From Lottia gigantea (Eukaryota > Mollusca > Gastropoda > Lottiidae), in NCBI RefSeq assembly GCF_000327385.1, contig NW_008709640.1:29539-93538 (forward strand): a stretch of DNA of 64,000 nt, in the 5' to 3' direction. A program made the position numbers and the translations under genes. The notes under the pieces are model-generated. The model searched no databases. It worked only from the letters and a program-made list of their open reading frames with translations, and was not told the DNA's origin. Below are positions 1 to 10,620 of the stretch, in pieces (position 1 is the first letter of the stretch; each line of letters begins with the position of its first letter).

Positions 1-68
1 TGGCATCCTCATTAGCATAAACAACTGCAGAAGAGTAGGATGTATAACTCCATTTCATTTCTTTGTAG

Positions 69-342
69 ACTTGGTACAACTCAAACTGGTGATTCTCCTC
101 AAAGACATTCAGTACCTATCAGTACTAGTTTTAATTGGGTGGGACAAACATTAGCACAATTATCATTAGATGTCGGTGAAAGTAAACAAGTTCAGCTCCG
201 CGCTGGATTTTGTCGTCCTGGAATGTATAACTTAAATAATTTGGCAGTATTTGTGACCTTTGCTAAAGGTCAATCTGAAATGATAGAACAGAAGCACACC
301 ACACCTAACATTATAACATTGATAGATTTATTTGAAACTTAA
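69..342 (+). CDS. TRAPPC8: Last coding exon of a TRAPPC8-like gene (partial)
   Basis: Seen: a polypyrimidine-AG acceptor (ag at 67-68) opens a reading frame that runs to TAA at 340-342, about 90 residues. The core reads FNWVGQTLAQLSL, then RAGFCRPGMYNLNNLAVFV and a hydrophobic end. Known: as I remember it, the vertebrate TRAPPC8 C-terminus has the same order (a W-x-G-x-T-x-x-x-L-x-L strand, then a C-F-x-x-x-G-V-Y-N-L motif, then a hydrophobic end). TRAPPC8 is a subunit of the TRAPP III tethering complex at Golgi/autophagy membranes. Inference: this is the 3' end of that gene, with the rest lying left of the window. The exon starts inside a codon, so the first residue comes from the missing upstream exon. 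Another protein with a C-terminal beta-sandwich is possible. Confidence 0.6.
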
Positions 343-1758
343 CTCCACTTCACTTCACTTTCAAAATTATATTATATCCATTTATTTTATTCAAATATTA
401 AAAGAAAATTCTCATATTTTAGCCAATAATACATTCCTTGGTCATATTTTAAACGTATTTGTCCAACTTTCTTTAATATCAAGTAGCTATGTGTATTGTT
501 AAATGTTAGCTCTTGTGAATTTTTTATTAATTATTTTTTTGGAACTAGCATCACAATTGATATATTGAATGTCAAGCTTGTCTAATAGTTGGAATTGGAA
601 GTTGCTCAGCAAATAAGAAGCTTGTTTGATAACCTAATGGTCCAGGATTTAAATTCTATTGTACATGTAGGTTGTGATTATATCTTATATTTCAACAATT
701 TCCCCCTTGTCAGAGATATGTCGAAGGGTTAATTGAAATAAAATGTTAAATCATTCAGATAGGATATTAGTTCATAGTCTGTGTGCTGCAAGTAACTTGG
801 AACCTGACAAATTTTCCCCCATTTCACACTGCATGGCATTGCCTATATCTATCAACCAATTCAGGTGAGAACTTTATAGATATCTAGATAAAGGAAAATC
901 TTTTAAGTTCAATGTGTAATTCTAAAATCCCATGAGATGATTAAGATAATATCATATAGCTTTTAATATTGTTATGTACATATTTTTGTTAATTATGTTA
1001 ATTTATGTAAATGAGAAAATCCATATTTATTCCACTATATGTTTAGTATATATGTATTATATTTAAGTAAGGCTAACTTTCTCTATATTATATAATCAGT
1101 AAGTTACTAGAGAGATATAGAGCACATAGCATTATGCAGTAGTTATTTTGCTAATTGAGAAACCTACAATTGTGTTTTTAAGAAAGTTTTCTGAAATGAA
1201 AAACTCAAAGCTTCTTTTGCCACCATTCTGATTTCTCTGCAGTTCCATGTTTCCTGCGGGAAAACAGAATGACATTTGTGGAAGCTGCACAAAATGAAAT
1301 GCCAATTATGTTCTGATATTTGATTTAAATATTGCATTTGAAGTACAATTTTTCTCAAAACGAGATAGGTTTTAAAGCTTTTATTTGTTATTTCAAAACT
1401 TGGTTAAGAAATGGCAGGTGCTTAAGCCTTGTTTAAAATATTACAACATAAGCAGAAGATGCACAATTTTAAATTAATGATTACAAATGGGAGTAACTTT
1501 AATACCAAAAAGGTCAGCTGACATTTGATTGACATGTTTGATATTACCTTTGGTACATGCTTTAGTCAAATGTGATTGCAAGCTGTCATAGATGTTGTAA
1601 GTTGTTTAATGGTACCTGTATATAGTAATTGCTGCTGTCTAAAAGACATTAAATATATTCTGTACATTTCTAGACAAATCATAAGTGCCAATTATACATC
1701 TTAGTAAAAACTGTGTAGACTTTTACTTTAGAACAAATTCAGGTTCAATTTTTATCAG

Positions 1759-1924
1759 GTTTTTGTTTGTATTTCCAATCAAGGCTCATGCTGATATCCT
1801 ATTCAAAGTCAAAGTCAATAGAAACGTCAATTTGTTCTCGGAGGCACAATGGCAACAAGCTGCTTTTGTTCAAATAGCATTGAATAATAAGAAGACAATG
1901 CCTGATATTTCAAAAAGAGTTTAA
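1759..1924 (+). CDS. Possible terminal exon, unrecognised
   Basis: An acceptor-like TTTTTATCAG ends at 1758 and is followed by an open frame to TAA at 1922-1924, about 54 residues. Its composition is protein-like (KVKVNRNVNLFSEAQWQQAAF is a typical stretch). I do not recognise it. It could be an alternative last exon of the upstream gene, the end of an unseen gene, or chance. No partner exon was found. Confidence 0.2.
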
Positions 1925-2728
1925 ATTTCTTGATTGTAAGATTATAGTACCAAAGCCTTACAATAGATAGATGACTGTTTCAACAACTTTGATATACAGC
2001 ATAATGTGATAGCTTTTATATAGCTTTATTTTATATGTTGTGAATTAGTAGTCCCGAATAAGCTAGGCCAAAGGAATAGGAATTGTGCTAATCTATTCTA
2101 ACTGTTATGCTTTTCTGAATTTAAATGTAATGAATAAACGTAAGCTTACTTCATGGATACTTTAAGGCTTTTGTGTCATGTAAAAATTGTCTATCGAATA
2201 AACTGACAACAACTGAGTATATGTAATACAATATTATCATAATAAATACATGTTATTTGTGATACATGTTATGGATACATGATATTGATACATATATAAT
2301 ATATAGTTTATGGATACCTAATACATGATGTACTGATGAATCTTACAGCATAAATACATAAAATACTATATTGTTGTAATAAATACATCATAGTATAACA
2401 GTTACATGATACATAGAGTTGATATGGATACATTATATTGATACATGTTATTTAGTCAGGGCTTTAAAGCTATGTCATTGTACAAAGATGCTATCAATAT
2501 GTTAAGATTATACAAGTGCAATATATTGTAAATGTTTTTATTCTAAATAATTGGTGATTTCATAGTTTTGTTAGCTGAATATGACCAGATTGCTTCCAAA
2601 TATTTGTGATCATGTTGCACTTCTTGATATTAAAGTTTCTTACTTAAATAATATAGTTGCTGACAAGACACCCTATATACGTTTTTCTTTAATTAGGTCA
2701 CTGATGAAAGGTTTCTAGGTTACTGCCC

Positions 2729-2734
2729 TTTATT
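2729..2734 (-). terminator. AATAAA polyadenylation signal of the LamG/PAN gene
   Basis: TTTATT on the plus strand is AATAAA on the minus strand, about 170 nt downstream of the gene's stop codon. A second AATAAA lies at 2537-2542. Confidence 0.4.
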
Positions 2735-2903
2735 CTCCGTCCGTCCTTCTGCTCAATTGCCTTAAGAACGCGAAAGAGGATATAGTTTTTATCATATTGT
2801 GATACAACTTAGTTTGTAGTAAGTAAGTCTTTTTGGAGACATTTCGAGTTAGACCTGATATATTGCATTGTATATTCTGATCTCGATATGAACGGGTTAT
2901 GAT

Positions 2904-5274
2904 TTATATTAGATATCGGGGGATATAGTATCGAAAGTCGGGAATTCCTGATAGTGCCATGCCATCTGCTATAAAGTCGAATAAGAAGCAGCTATGTCCG
3001 ATAGTTCCTTTCTTGAGTGAGAATGAACTGCAGCTGATGGAACATGAACAGAATTTGGCACATTCTGTTATCGAGCGTGCTGTAATATTGTGACTAGAGG
3101 TGGAGAGATCTGGTGAATAGTTGATATGGTCCAGAATATAATGCCTTGGTGTTGCTGATGTACCTGTTTGTCCACATGAGTGAAAACCTGAAATACAATA
3201 ATTTCAACGGATAAAAAAAGGTTTTCTTAACTTTTTGTGAAAAGAACACTAATAGCTTCCGCTCTATTTGCACCATTAAAATACTGTAGGCCCAACATGA
3301 ACAATAACAGAAAGTTGTTGAAGATATAAAAGCAGAACCTTCCAGAAAACAAACACGACATCGTAAACAATAGTGTACATTTCATTAAAGTTTATCCGCT
3401 TTAGAGACAAAAAGATCTAATAAATTAATCCATAATACAGGGAAAATAATGCTGATTCTTGCAGCCCGATTAATAATGTGCCAAAGTTATACCAATTCTC
3501 ATCCCATTCTAAACACCAACCACAGTGTATCAACTTGAGTGGATGCCCTCCGATTTAAGTTGATTGCCCCTCCTGGGAAATCTTTTTCCTTTGGTGGCTG
3601 GTGGTCCTCTTAGGAGTGGAGGCCCGTGGACGTGGCTCCCTGTGGTAGTTGAGCCACTGACCAGGCAATGTTACTTACTTTCTGTGTCCGGCTGTTGAAT
3701 TGAACTTGAACTACATGCTGTTTCGCCTCTTGTCACCTCCACAGTTTGAACAAATTCATTATACACAATAAAACACTCCATCATTCCATCAAAATTGGAA
3801 ATATATGTAGAACCTTGAATAGCAGCAATTTTCAATATTCCATTTGGTGGACCATGCAAACCATATTGACAGTCATCGCTACCCTGAGTGCGAGTCGTGT
3901 TCACTGAAATTACCAGTTGCCCGTAGCGTCTGTGCAAGCTTAAAAACGACCAAGTATTTAAAGGTAATTGTGCCGGGGATTTGGCAGTACCACAGACGAT
4001 GTCGTTATAACTCATCATAAATCTTGGCATCCCATTATGCAAAATTAGTTTCATGTCTGTCACACCTTGATCGCTTGTTGACGAATAGCTGAATATACCA
4101 ATATTACCGCTATGATGTCTAGGATACAAATGAAGTGTCAACGACCAGTCCTCACTGATATCCGAGTTATTAAGCTCAACGTCAATAAAAGACGACTGTG
4201 TCGCATCAAAGGAAATGGCTTGAAATGGGAAGTTAATACTTGCTGGCCCTTCACCAAACTGACCACAGAAGTTTCCTTGTGGATATATCGGTGGTACTTC
4301 ATCAGATCTGTATCCATAAGTGTTATTTGAAAGTTGCCACACTCGTAAAGGATCAACTCCAACTGTTGGTTCACCTGAAAAGATAGTGGCCAAATAACGT
4401 TAATTTCAGCTTGCAAATTTTACCAGCTTCCATGAAAACAAAAGGACATAATATATTATCTCTTTTAGGGGTCATGAAATTCGAAAATGTAGTAAAGTTC
4501 TCGCTTAATCCTGCATGGTTTTGTGAAAACCGGTGGAATACTTAGCATTTTCACCATACGAGTTCAAGAGGATTAAGACGGGTCCGTCGACAGTATATTT
4601 CTTATTAGCAAGATAAAAGCTACAATTTTTGAACTGATTTTGATGGACTTTGTATGGATAATCAGAATGATGAGATGTTGAACGAGTTTGTCAATGTCTT
4701 GATGATAATATCCTCGTTTATACCGCGTAGGTTATTTTTTCGGATGTGTTGAAGAGGCATGATAGAGTTTTCATGCGATGCCTACCATGGTATGCTCATG
4801 ATTATTATGATTGATAAGATTTCGGACGAGACTGAACTTGGCGATGTTTAATTGATGAACATGTTTTTTTTTTTTTATAAATTGCTCTTGATCAACTTGA
4901 AACGCGTCAAAATTTTATTGTTAGCATAAGAGAGTGTTCATCCACATATTTTTTTTTATGCGAGGGGCTTAAGTTAACCTTCCTTTTGCAGTATCTCGGA
5001 GCAATTGGGTTTTTTTCACCTTCTATGGTGATGACTGGTGGCATCTGAGAGAATTTGATCCATCACTGTCGGCCTGAGCATATTCTACCGACAAATGATC
5101 GTTTACGTGAGTGGTACTAAGATCTACGACCTTCAGTTGGTCGAACAGCCTTTAATTCTGATGGGAATTGCAGCATTAAGAGTAAATTTTTGGCGTAGGC
5201 TATTAAAGCCAAAAATTATACTTACCTAATAGAAGAAATTCCAAAAATACGTAAATTATTCCAAGTTTCAACAT
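2904..5274 (-). CDS. Secreted LamG-like plus PAN/apple-like protein, 3 exons, 342 aa
   Basis: Exons: 5226-5274 (ATG at 5274-5272), 3679-4374 and 2904-3187 (stop TAA at 2906-2904). Both introns are GT-AG and phase 1, and the spliced length of 1029 nt is in frame. Exon 1 gives a signal peptide (MLKLGIIYVFLEFLLL, cleavage near G17). Exon 2 (residues 17-248) folds by pattern like a LamG/pentraxin-type jelly roll at about 60-225, with W, hydrophobic strands and Cys pairs near 144/185 and 217/237. Exon 3 (249-342) carries Asn-glycosylation motifs and a cysteine-rich core (ECAKFCSCSISCSSFSL, then SCFLFDF) that resembles PAN/apple domains. Inference: a secreted recognition or matrix protein; many such genes occur in molluscs. 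If the donor at 3678 is skipped, reading on gives a stop two codons later and a shorter LamG-only form. Ligand unknown. Confidence 0.7.
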
Positions 5275-6325
5275 TCCGAGTTCACATGTTTGAGAAAAAA
5301 TAAGTTGTATTTTCTAATTGCGTGCGGATTTGATCACGAAACCGGATGTCAGAAACAATGCTAGGTAAAACCTAGAGCCTATAATGCCTTTAGGTAGTTT
5401 ATTGATGTGGAAATGTTATTTTTATAATTATTTATGTACAATGTTGTTTCGTGTATGATAATCTACAGACGTTATGAATAAAAAATTATTTTCTTCACCA
5501 CGCAAATTTATAACAATAAAATGTAACCTTGTTTTTAAAGTGTAGATTGTTAAAAGTACATCTGTCCACAAACAAGATCTCACGAAAACAAGTTAGGCCG
5601 TACTGAAATCAAAATTATTGTAACGAAAAACTGTTTGAAATATTGAAATATGACCAAAAATAGTTATCTCCTCGCACAAACAGGTAGCCTAACGTGAAAC
5701 GATATCTGTTCATATTTTATCCTGATTTAGTGTAGCTTCATATGGAAATTTTTTTCGTCTTTTGAAGTTTTAGAATTGTCACACTCACATTGCCTCAGAA
5801 ATGACATGAAAAAGGTCTACATTTTACCCCTTTTGTTGATATTTTTTGGGTTGGGGGAGCTATGTTGTTAATATCAATTTAGAATTCTATTGATACTTAA
5901 GTTCTTGGCAATCGCCATTTAAAGGTATGTATTTTTTTAAGGTGGGGTGGAAAAACAGGCCAAAAAAATCTTTATGCCCAATTCTTTCGTACCTTGGAGT
6001 GTCGGCGTAAAATTTTCATCTTTATGTCCGTCAAGAGTATTTTCAGATTTTTGAGAAATTAAACGAAATTGGATATTTACACATAGCCTTGAACTATAAT
6101 TTATGAGACCCTTGTAAAAGATATTGACCATATGTTTTTTTTATTAACTTTATAATTGTCCTTGATTTGAAGCAGTGTGGATATGAATTAGTTGTTGTCT
6201 GAAATTGTTCTGAGTTAAGTCCCCTCATAATGTTGATGTTGATAACTTCCGGAAAACGTAAGCGGTGTTGCAAAGTTTAAAGTTTGCCAATATTTTGGCC
6301 CCTTTCAAAAGCTTCGTTTACCAAA
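5275..6325. other. Putative divergent promoter interval
   Basis: AT-rich sequence between the start of the minus-strand LamG/PAN gene and the plus-strand ATG at 6326. No clear core-promoter motif was found. Short open frames here have no coding character. Confidence 0.3.
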
Positions 6326-6413
6326 ATGGTTGAATTTGGTTCGGGACCAGTGAAAGAGACAATAGACAATACTGTTTTTATCATCCCAGGCATAATAATA
6401 GCTATTTTAGTAG
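6326..6413 (+). CDS. Possible alternative first exon (1a) of a small membrane protein
   Basis: ATG in a favourable context (ACCAAAATGG) opens 29 codons ending in a hydrophobic run (VFIIPGIIIAILV) and leaves one base before a GT (GTTGGT, a weak donor) at 6414. The phase matches the acceptor of the exon at 10499. Joined to it, the product would be 69 residues with one continuous transmembrane helix and the lysine-rich tail. If unspliced, the frame ends after GW at 6421 as a 31-residue micropeptide. The two readings cannot be told apart without transcripts, and chance is also possible. Confidence 0.3.
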
Positions 6414-6421
6414 GTTGGTAG

Positions 6422-9400
6422 ATTAATATGTTTCTTCAGTTAGGCTAGTCGTCAACTTAGACACTGTCAATGGTGTCACTGACCATCGTCAGGGTGTTCA
6501 GTCCATCATAGATATCCTATCATTTACTTTATAGGCTATCTATAATATATGGTTCAGTCAACTCGTTTACATGCCAAATCGTCATGTTAGAAATATTCAT
6601 ATTGAAATATTATGTTTTGATGATTTGAAATATCAAGTCTAAAACACCACTTTGAGTCTTTGTTTGTCTTTGCGTTGATCATAAGAATTGCGATTTTCGA
6701 CCTGGAATGTTCAAGAGGGCAGACCAACTGTTTTATCAATAATAAAGTCATTTGACTGCTAAGTCTAAGAGGGACCTAGATCTCTTTTACAGAGATTCAT
6801 TTTCCCTTTCTCAGTCTTCCATGTTCTATATATTTTTGTAACTGTGGAATCATTTGCAGTAAATGACCAATTTGTATAATGTATAATATTGTGCTTTGTT
6901 CAAATCTCCTAAGGAAAATAGCTTTAATAGAGTTTTGGCAAGTCCTCATAAACCATGTTTTTTTCTTCAGACATTCATTTGTCTGAGGTGAGATTAAGTC
7001 TGTAAACATCAGACTATAACTTTTGGTCACCCATGAAAATAGAATTTTCATTGCTTAAGAGAGCTGAAATTTAGACCATGGCCATATGTTGTAATTAATG
7101 GGATTGTGAAATCTTAAGTTGTTTATCTGTTTAATAATGAGTGGTTTTACCTAGATTAGAGGCTGATCTTGATTGTTTTTAAACTAGTAGTTCCAAAATT
7201 GATATAAATCTAGTTTGGTAGAAGGTTAGGTTTGCCCTACTAGTAACCCTTCTTTAGGACTTACCTATTTATTCTAAAGAAGAATATTTTTTTTTCTAAT
7301 TTGGACATGTTATATCTTTGAATGGTTAGTGGGTCATTTATGTATCTTGAAAAAATTGATTGGGCAATAGAAGCTGTTGTTCTCAACTATTTTGGGTGAA
7401 ACTTAAGTGTTGATTATTAAGATATAGAATAGTGATAAAGAAATACCAGTTTGAGCAATTGTTGGTTGTTTGACTTGGAAAAACATAATACCAGTATTTT
7501 AATTGCTGGGAAGGTAGGGCTGGGTAAATTAATAGAAATATAATAAACTATGGTAGCAATGATTTATTAAATTTTGATTATCGATTGTCAAATTGCAAAA
7601 TCGATAAAATGCCAAAGTGTTTGTCAAAGAAATACTCATTAATATCAAATCACAAAAAAATGCCCCCTTTCATTCTTGAGTAAAGGTGGCTCAGAAGTTG
7701 CTTGTTAAGTTTGGTTTAGGGTTCAATCCGGGCAAAGGTCAAGTATTGACTTGTTTGGGCCCTGTTAGTGATACAGCTCCAAAGTTTGTTCAACTAATGA
7801 AAAAAGAGCAGGTATCTTCACAAAATTTCTCTTATTGCATGGTGTATCCTGTCGTCCTTTGCCTATGAAGCGATGTTTAAATACGGTAGAATTTCTCAAA
7901 ACATTTTGTTATCATATGCTGAGGTTTGAGAAATATATCAAAGCAATGGTCCTTTAAGTTTTTAATGAAATTCTGGTGAGGTTATGTTTATCATCATCAG
8001 ATGCTGAACTTTAAACCTTTTGATAAAGACATTTGTTAATATTCTGATTACAATACGACTTTTGCATCATTAATGCTCACTAAAGAAGTTAACTTGTGTG
8101 TAGTTAAAGCTTTACTATGATCAAATATTAACATATCTAAAACTCAAAGCATTTATCTATTTCATTGAGTATTCAGATAAGGCTTGGTTCTTAAAAACTT
8201 ACTCGTGAAAAAAAATTGGGATTGTAAACTCCCATAAATCCCTTTACCTTTAATCCAAGTTACCTAGTATAAGTACATCGATTCACTTCACAGCATTACA
8301 CCAGTCTTTATACCAAACAATATCATACTTGAGTTAAGGCAAACTCCAAATGGGCAGCTCTGAGAAATCACTACACAGCTAAACATTTGAGATAAAGACC
8401 TATTTCCAATAAAATGTATACAAATGGAAAGGTAATGGAATTAGATGTTAAGAACTAAAAACTAAAATAAACAGTAGGGTAATGCACCCTTTACTATTAC
8501 ATACTGGTATTAGTGTTGATCTTCTATACCTGTGTTAAATTTTATTTTAAGTCACACATCACATGACAAGATATTTATATAAATTTTTGAGGTCAGAAAA
8601 AATGTTAAGTAGTATATTCTCAATTTTCACATAAATAGGCATATCATTTAGTAGTTTAACTGTAGATGTATCCCTATAAAGAAATTGTAAAGAGGTTCTC
8701 TATAATTTGTATGTGTATCAGGAACACTGATAGCATTAATTTACACCATTCCAATTTTTAATCAGATGTCTGTGGTTCCTGCAATTCCACTAAAAATAAG
8801 CATCCCCAATACTCATAAAATTTTAAAAAAAACTATATACAATCCCTTGAAGCTTGAAAACATTTTTGGAAAATATAGCTTCAGAGCAAAATATCCTTAT
8901 AAATGCTTTTTTTAGATTTAAAATAGATTTAGCTTTTTCATATCATTAAAACATTAAAAGAATATAGACTAACTGTTTAAATCCTCCGTAACATATGGTA
9001 AAATTCACAAAACTCAAAGGTGACCTGATACACTTGGTGTGCCATGTCATTTGTTTACATGTTAACTGTATATAGTGAATAGGTTTTAGTGTGTCAATCA
9101 CTTAACTAGCGAAAGCATATTGTTCTAGATTTTACTTTATCTACCATATGGTAACATTTAATATACAGCTAATAAGGATTAATTTCATCTAATTAGTATT
9201 AATAATTAGGTAAGATTAATATGAATCTTTTTTATGCTCATTTTTAGAATTTTCTCTTAAACTAGAATTTCAATATGCAATGATCATACATAAAGCATAG
9301 TTAATAGAAGCAAGATTTTGAATCAAGATCTTAATACGCTATGATTTCTAATTGCACAAGTAATTACTCTGAATATTCAAATCAATAATCTTAATATTAG

Positions 9401-9486
9401 GCCTAAAGGTTATATTTTATGTTCACTAACTTATATGCTGCCAGAAATTTTTAATATTAATTGAGAATTGTTAATAGATAGACAGT
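6422..9486. other. Intergenic or intronic AT-rich sequence
   Basis: If exon 1a at 6326 is real, this is intron. It contains one tRNA-like SINE candidate at about 7683-7800 and, at 8764-8790, one arm of a dispersed inverted motif. I see nothing else. Confidence 0.4.
7683..7800 (+). mobile_element. tRNA-derived SINE candidate
   Basis: A box-A-like GTGGCTCAGAAGTTGC at 7686 is followed about 35 bp later by a box-B-like GGGTTCAATCCGGGC at 7719-7733, the spacing and order of an internal RNA polymerase III promoter. A non-tRNA body follows. The open frame across it (7686-7868) has no ATG start and is explained by the tRNA-like DNA. No second copy was seen in the window. Confidence 0.4.
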
Positions 9487-10620
9487 ATGGAAGAAGAAAG
9501 TGATACAAAACAAGAGTTTGGTAAAGTTGGAGTTAGTGATGCAACTTCAACTATTGTTATATTTTTAATATTTACTTTACTAATTGGATCTGTTTTAGGT
9601 AAGATTAAAATAAATAAAACTTTCCTTAAAGAGGCCCTTGACTTGATTTAGTTTCACTCTAAACAGTATGTTAGGAATCATGACAACATAACCTATGTAA
9701 ATATCAAATAATAAACTTTTATGGTGAATTCTAAAGCTTATTCAAGCACATCCCAAAAATTTATAATCAAAATTATGGAAAGCAGAGTGAAAGCATTTAT
9801 GTTCTAGCCTATTTTGATCAAATGTAACAGTTAGAAGATAAATTTTGTGGATTAACCAAGGAAAAAATAATCTCACTACAGTATGCTGGTACAATTGTTA
9901 GGAGCGTTGATTCTGAACATGACGTTTTTTACTTGGTGTGGATTAACAAATGGCCGTTGTGGCTTCAATCGACATGTAAAAGTCAAATGACTTCACTCAT
10001 TATTCCAGTCGGCACAGCACAAATGGGTATAAATAATCAGGGAAAGATCAATGTCAAGAGGAATGACTAAGGCTAGTAGAAAGAATCCTTGGTGAACCCA
10101 AGTTGAAATCCTTGTATATAGTATTAGTTTGTTTTGTTTTAGATGGCAAATAAGTTGTTGTGTGGGCGTATTCCCAATCTGATTAATATAAATTTATGGA
10201 TGTTTCTTTTATAATGATTATTCGAATGATCATGCATGATCTTTTTATAGAAATTCTTGTAAAATTCATTTTCTGTGCAATTCTACACTTACCAATCAAA
10301 AACTCTGTTAGAAGTGGGCAGACTAAATGTCTTAAAGATGGATATCCCAGAAGTTTTCAATTTAGATAGAACAACTTGTTTTATTACACAGAGTTTTCCC
10401 TTGAACTGAAAAAAGGCCATTTTAGGTTATAGGAGATCATAATCAATAGTTAAAAGTCTGATGTTGCTAAAGACAAAAATTTCATTTTATCATTTCAGGA
10501 TTTTTTACATATAAACTAGTCTCTAGTTTAAGAAATAAACAAAAATTAAAAGAAGAAAAGAAAAAAATGAAACAACAAAGAAAAGATAAAGAATTACAAA
10601 AGAAAGTTAAAAAGAAATAA
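9487..10620 (+). CDS. Small single-pass membrane protein with Lys-rich tail, 2 exons, 77 aa
   Basis: Exon 1 is 9487-9598 (ATG at 9487) and exon 2 is 10499-10620 (stop TAA at 10618-10620). The donor is GTAAGA and the acceptor TCATTTCAG, phase 1. Residues 1-20 are polar and acidic, about 21-45 form one transmembrane helix (STIVIFLIFTLLIGSVLGFF), and 48-77 are almost all K, E, Q and R, a basic coiled-coil-like cytoplasmic tail. The layout recalls the SMIM class of small membrane proteins, but I do not recognise a family. The basic tail would sit on the cytosolic side by the positive-inside rule. Two good splice sites, an in-frame join and a coherent topology support a real gene. A second possible first exon lies at 6326-6413. 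Confidence 0.55.
9878..10040 (+). mobile_element. tRNA-derived SINE, copy 1
   Basis: This lies in the intron of the small membrane protein gene. It aligns along its length with the minus-strand element at 56930-57092. Shared blocks include a tRNA-like head (GTTAGGAGCGTTGATTCTGA against GTTAGAGTGTTGGTTCTTTA) and the 3' module CTTCACTCATTATTCCAGTC, with only a few mismatches there, then an AAATGGGTA block. The head is more diverged here than in the other copy. Confidence 0.55.

Larger units (their letters stand above)
343..2903. other. Intergenic and 3' flank between converging genes
   Basis: AT-rich sequence between the TRAPPC8-like stop and the stop of the minus-strand LamG gene. About 2255-2450 holds a degenerate tandem stretch built on ATACATGATATTGATACATG-like units. 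Several AATAAA signals occur on the plus strand, for example near 2133. At 585-640 there is a weak tRNA-like stretch that I could not confirm as a SINE. Apart from the uncertain exon at 1759-1924, nothing convincing is coding here. Confidence 0.5.

Noticed and set aside
585-720. Second tRNA-like SINE near the left edge
   Set aside because: Box A and box B matches are weak and no second copy was found; a loosely similar block near 40640 shares only about 15 bases.
3480-3660. GC-richer stretch in the LamG/PAN intron as a further exon
   Set aside because: No acceptor/donor pair keeps the frame, and exon 2 joins exon 3 directly in phase 1.
7686-7868. 60-codon frame with MAQKLL-like start
   Set aside because: It begins with GTG, not ATG, and the DNA reads as a tRNA-like SINE head with A and B boxes.
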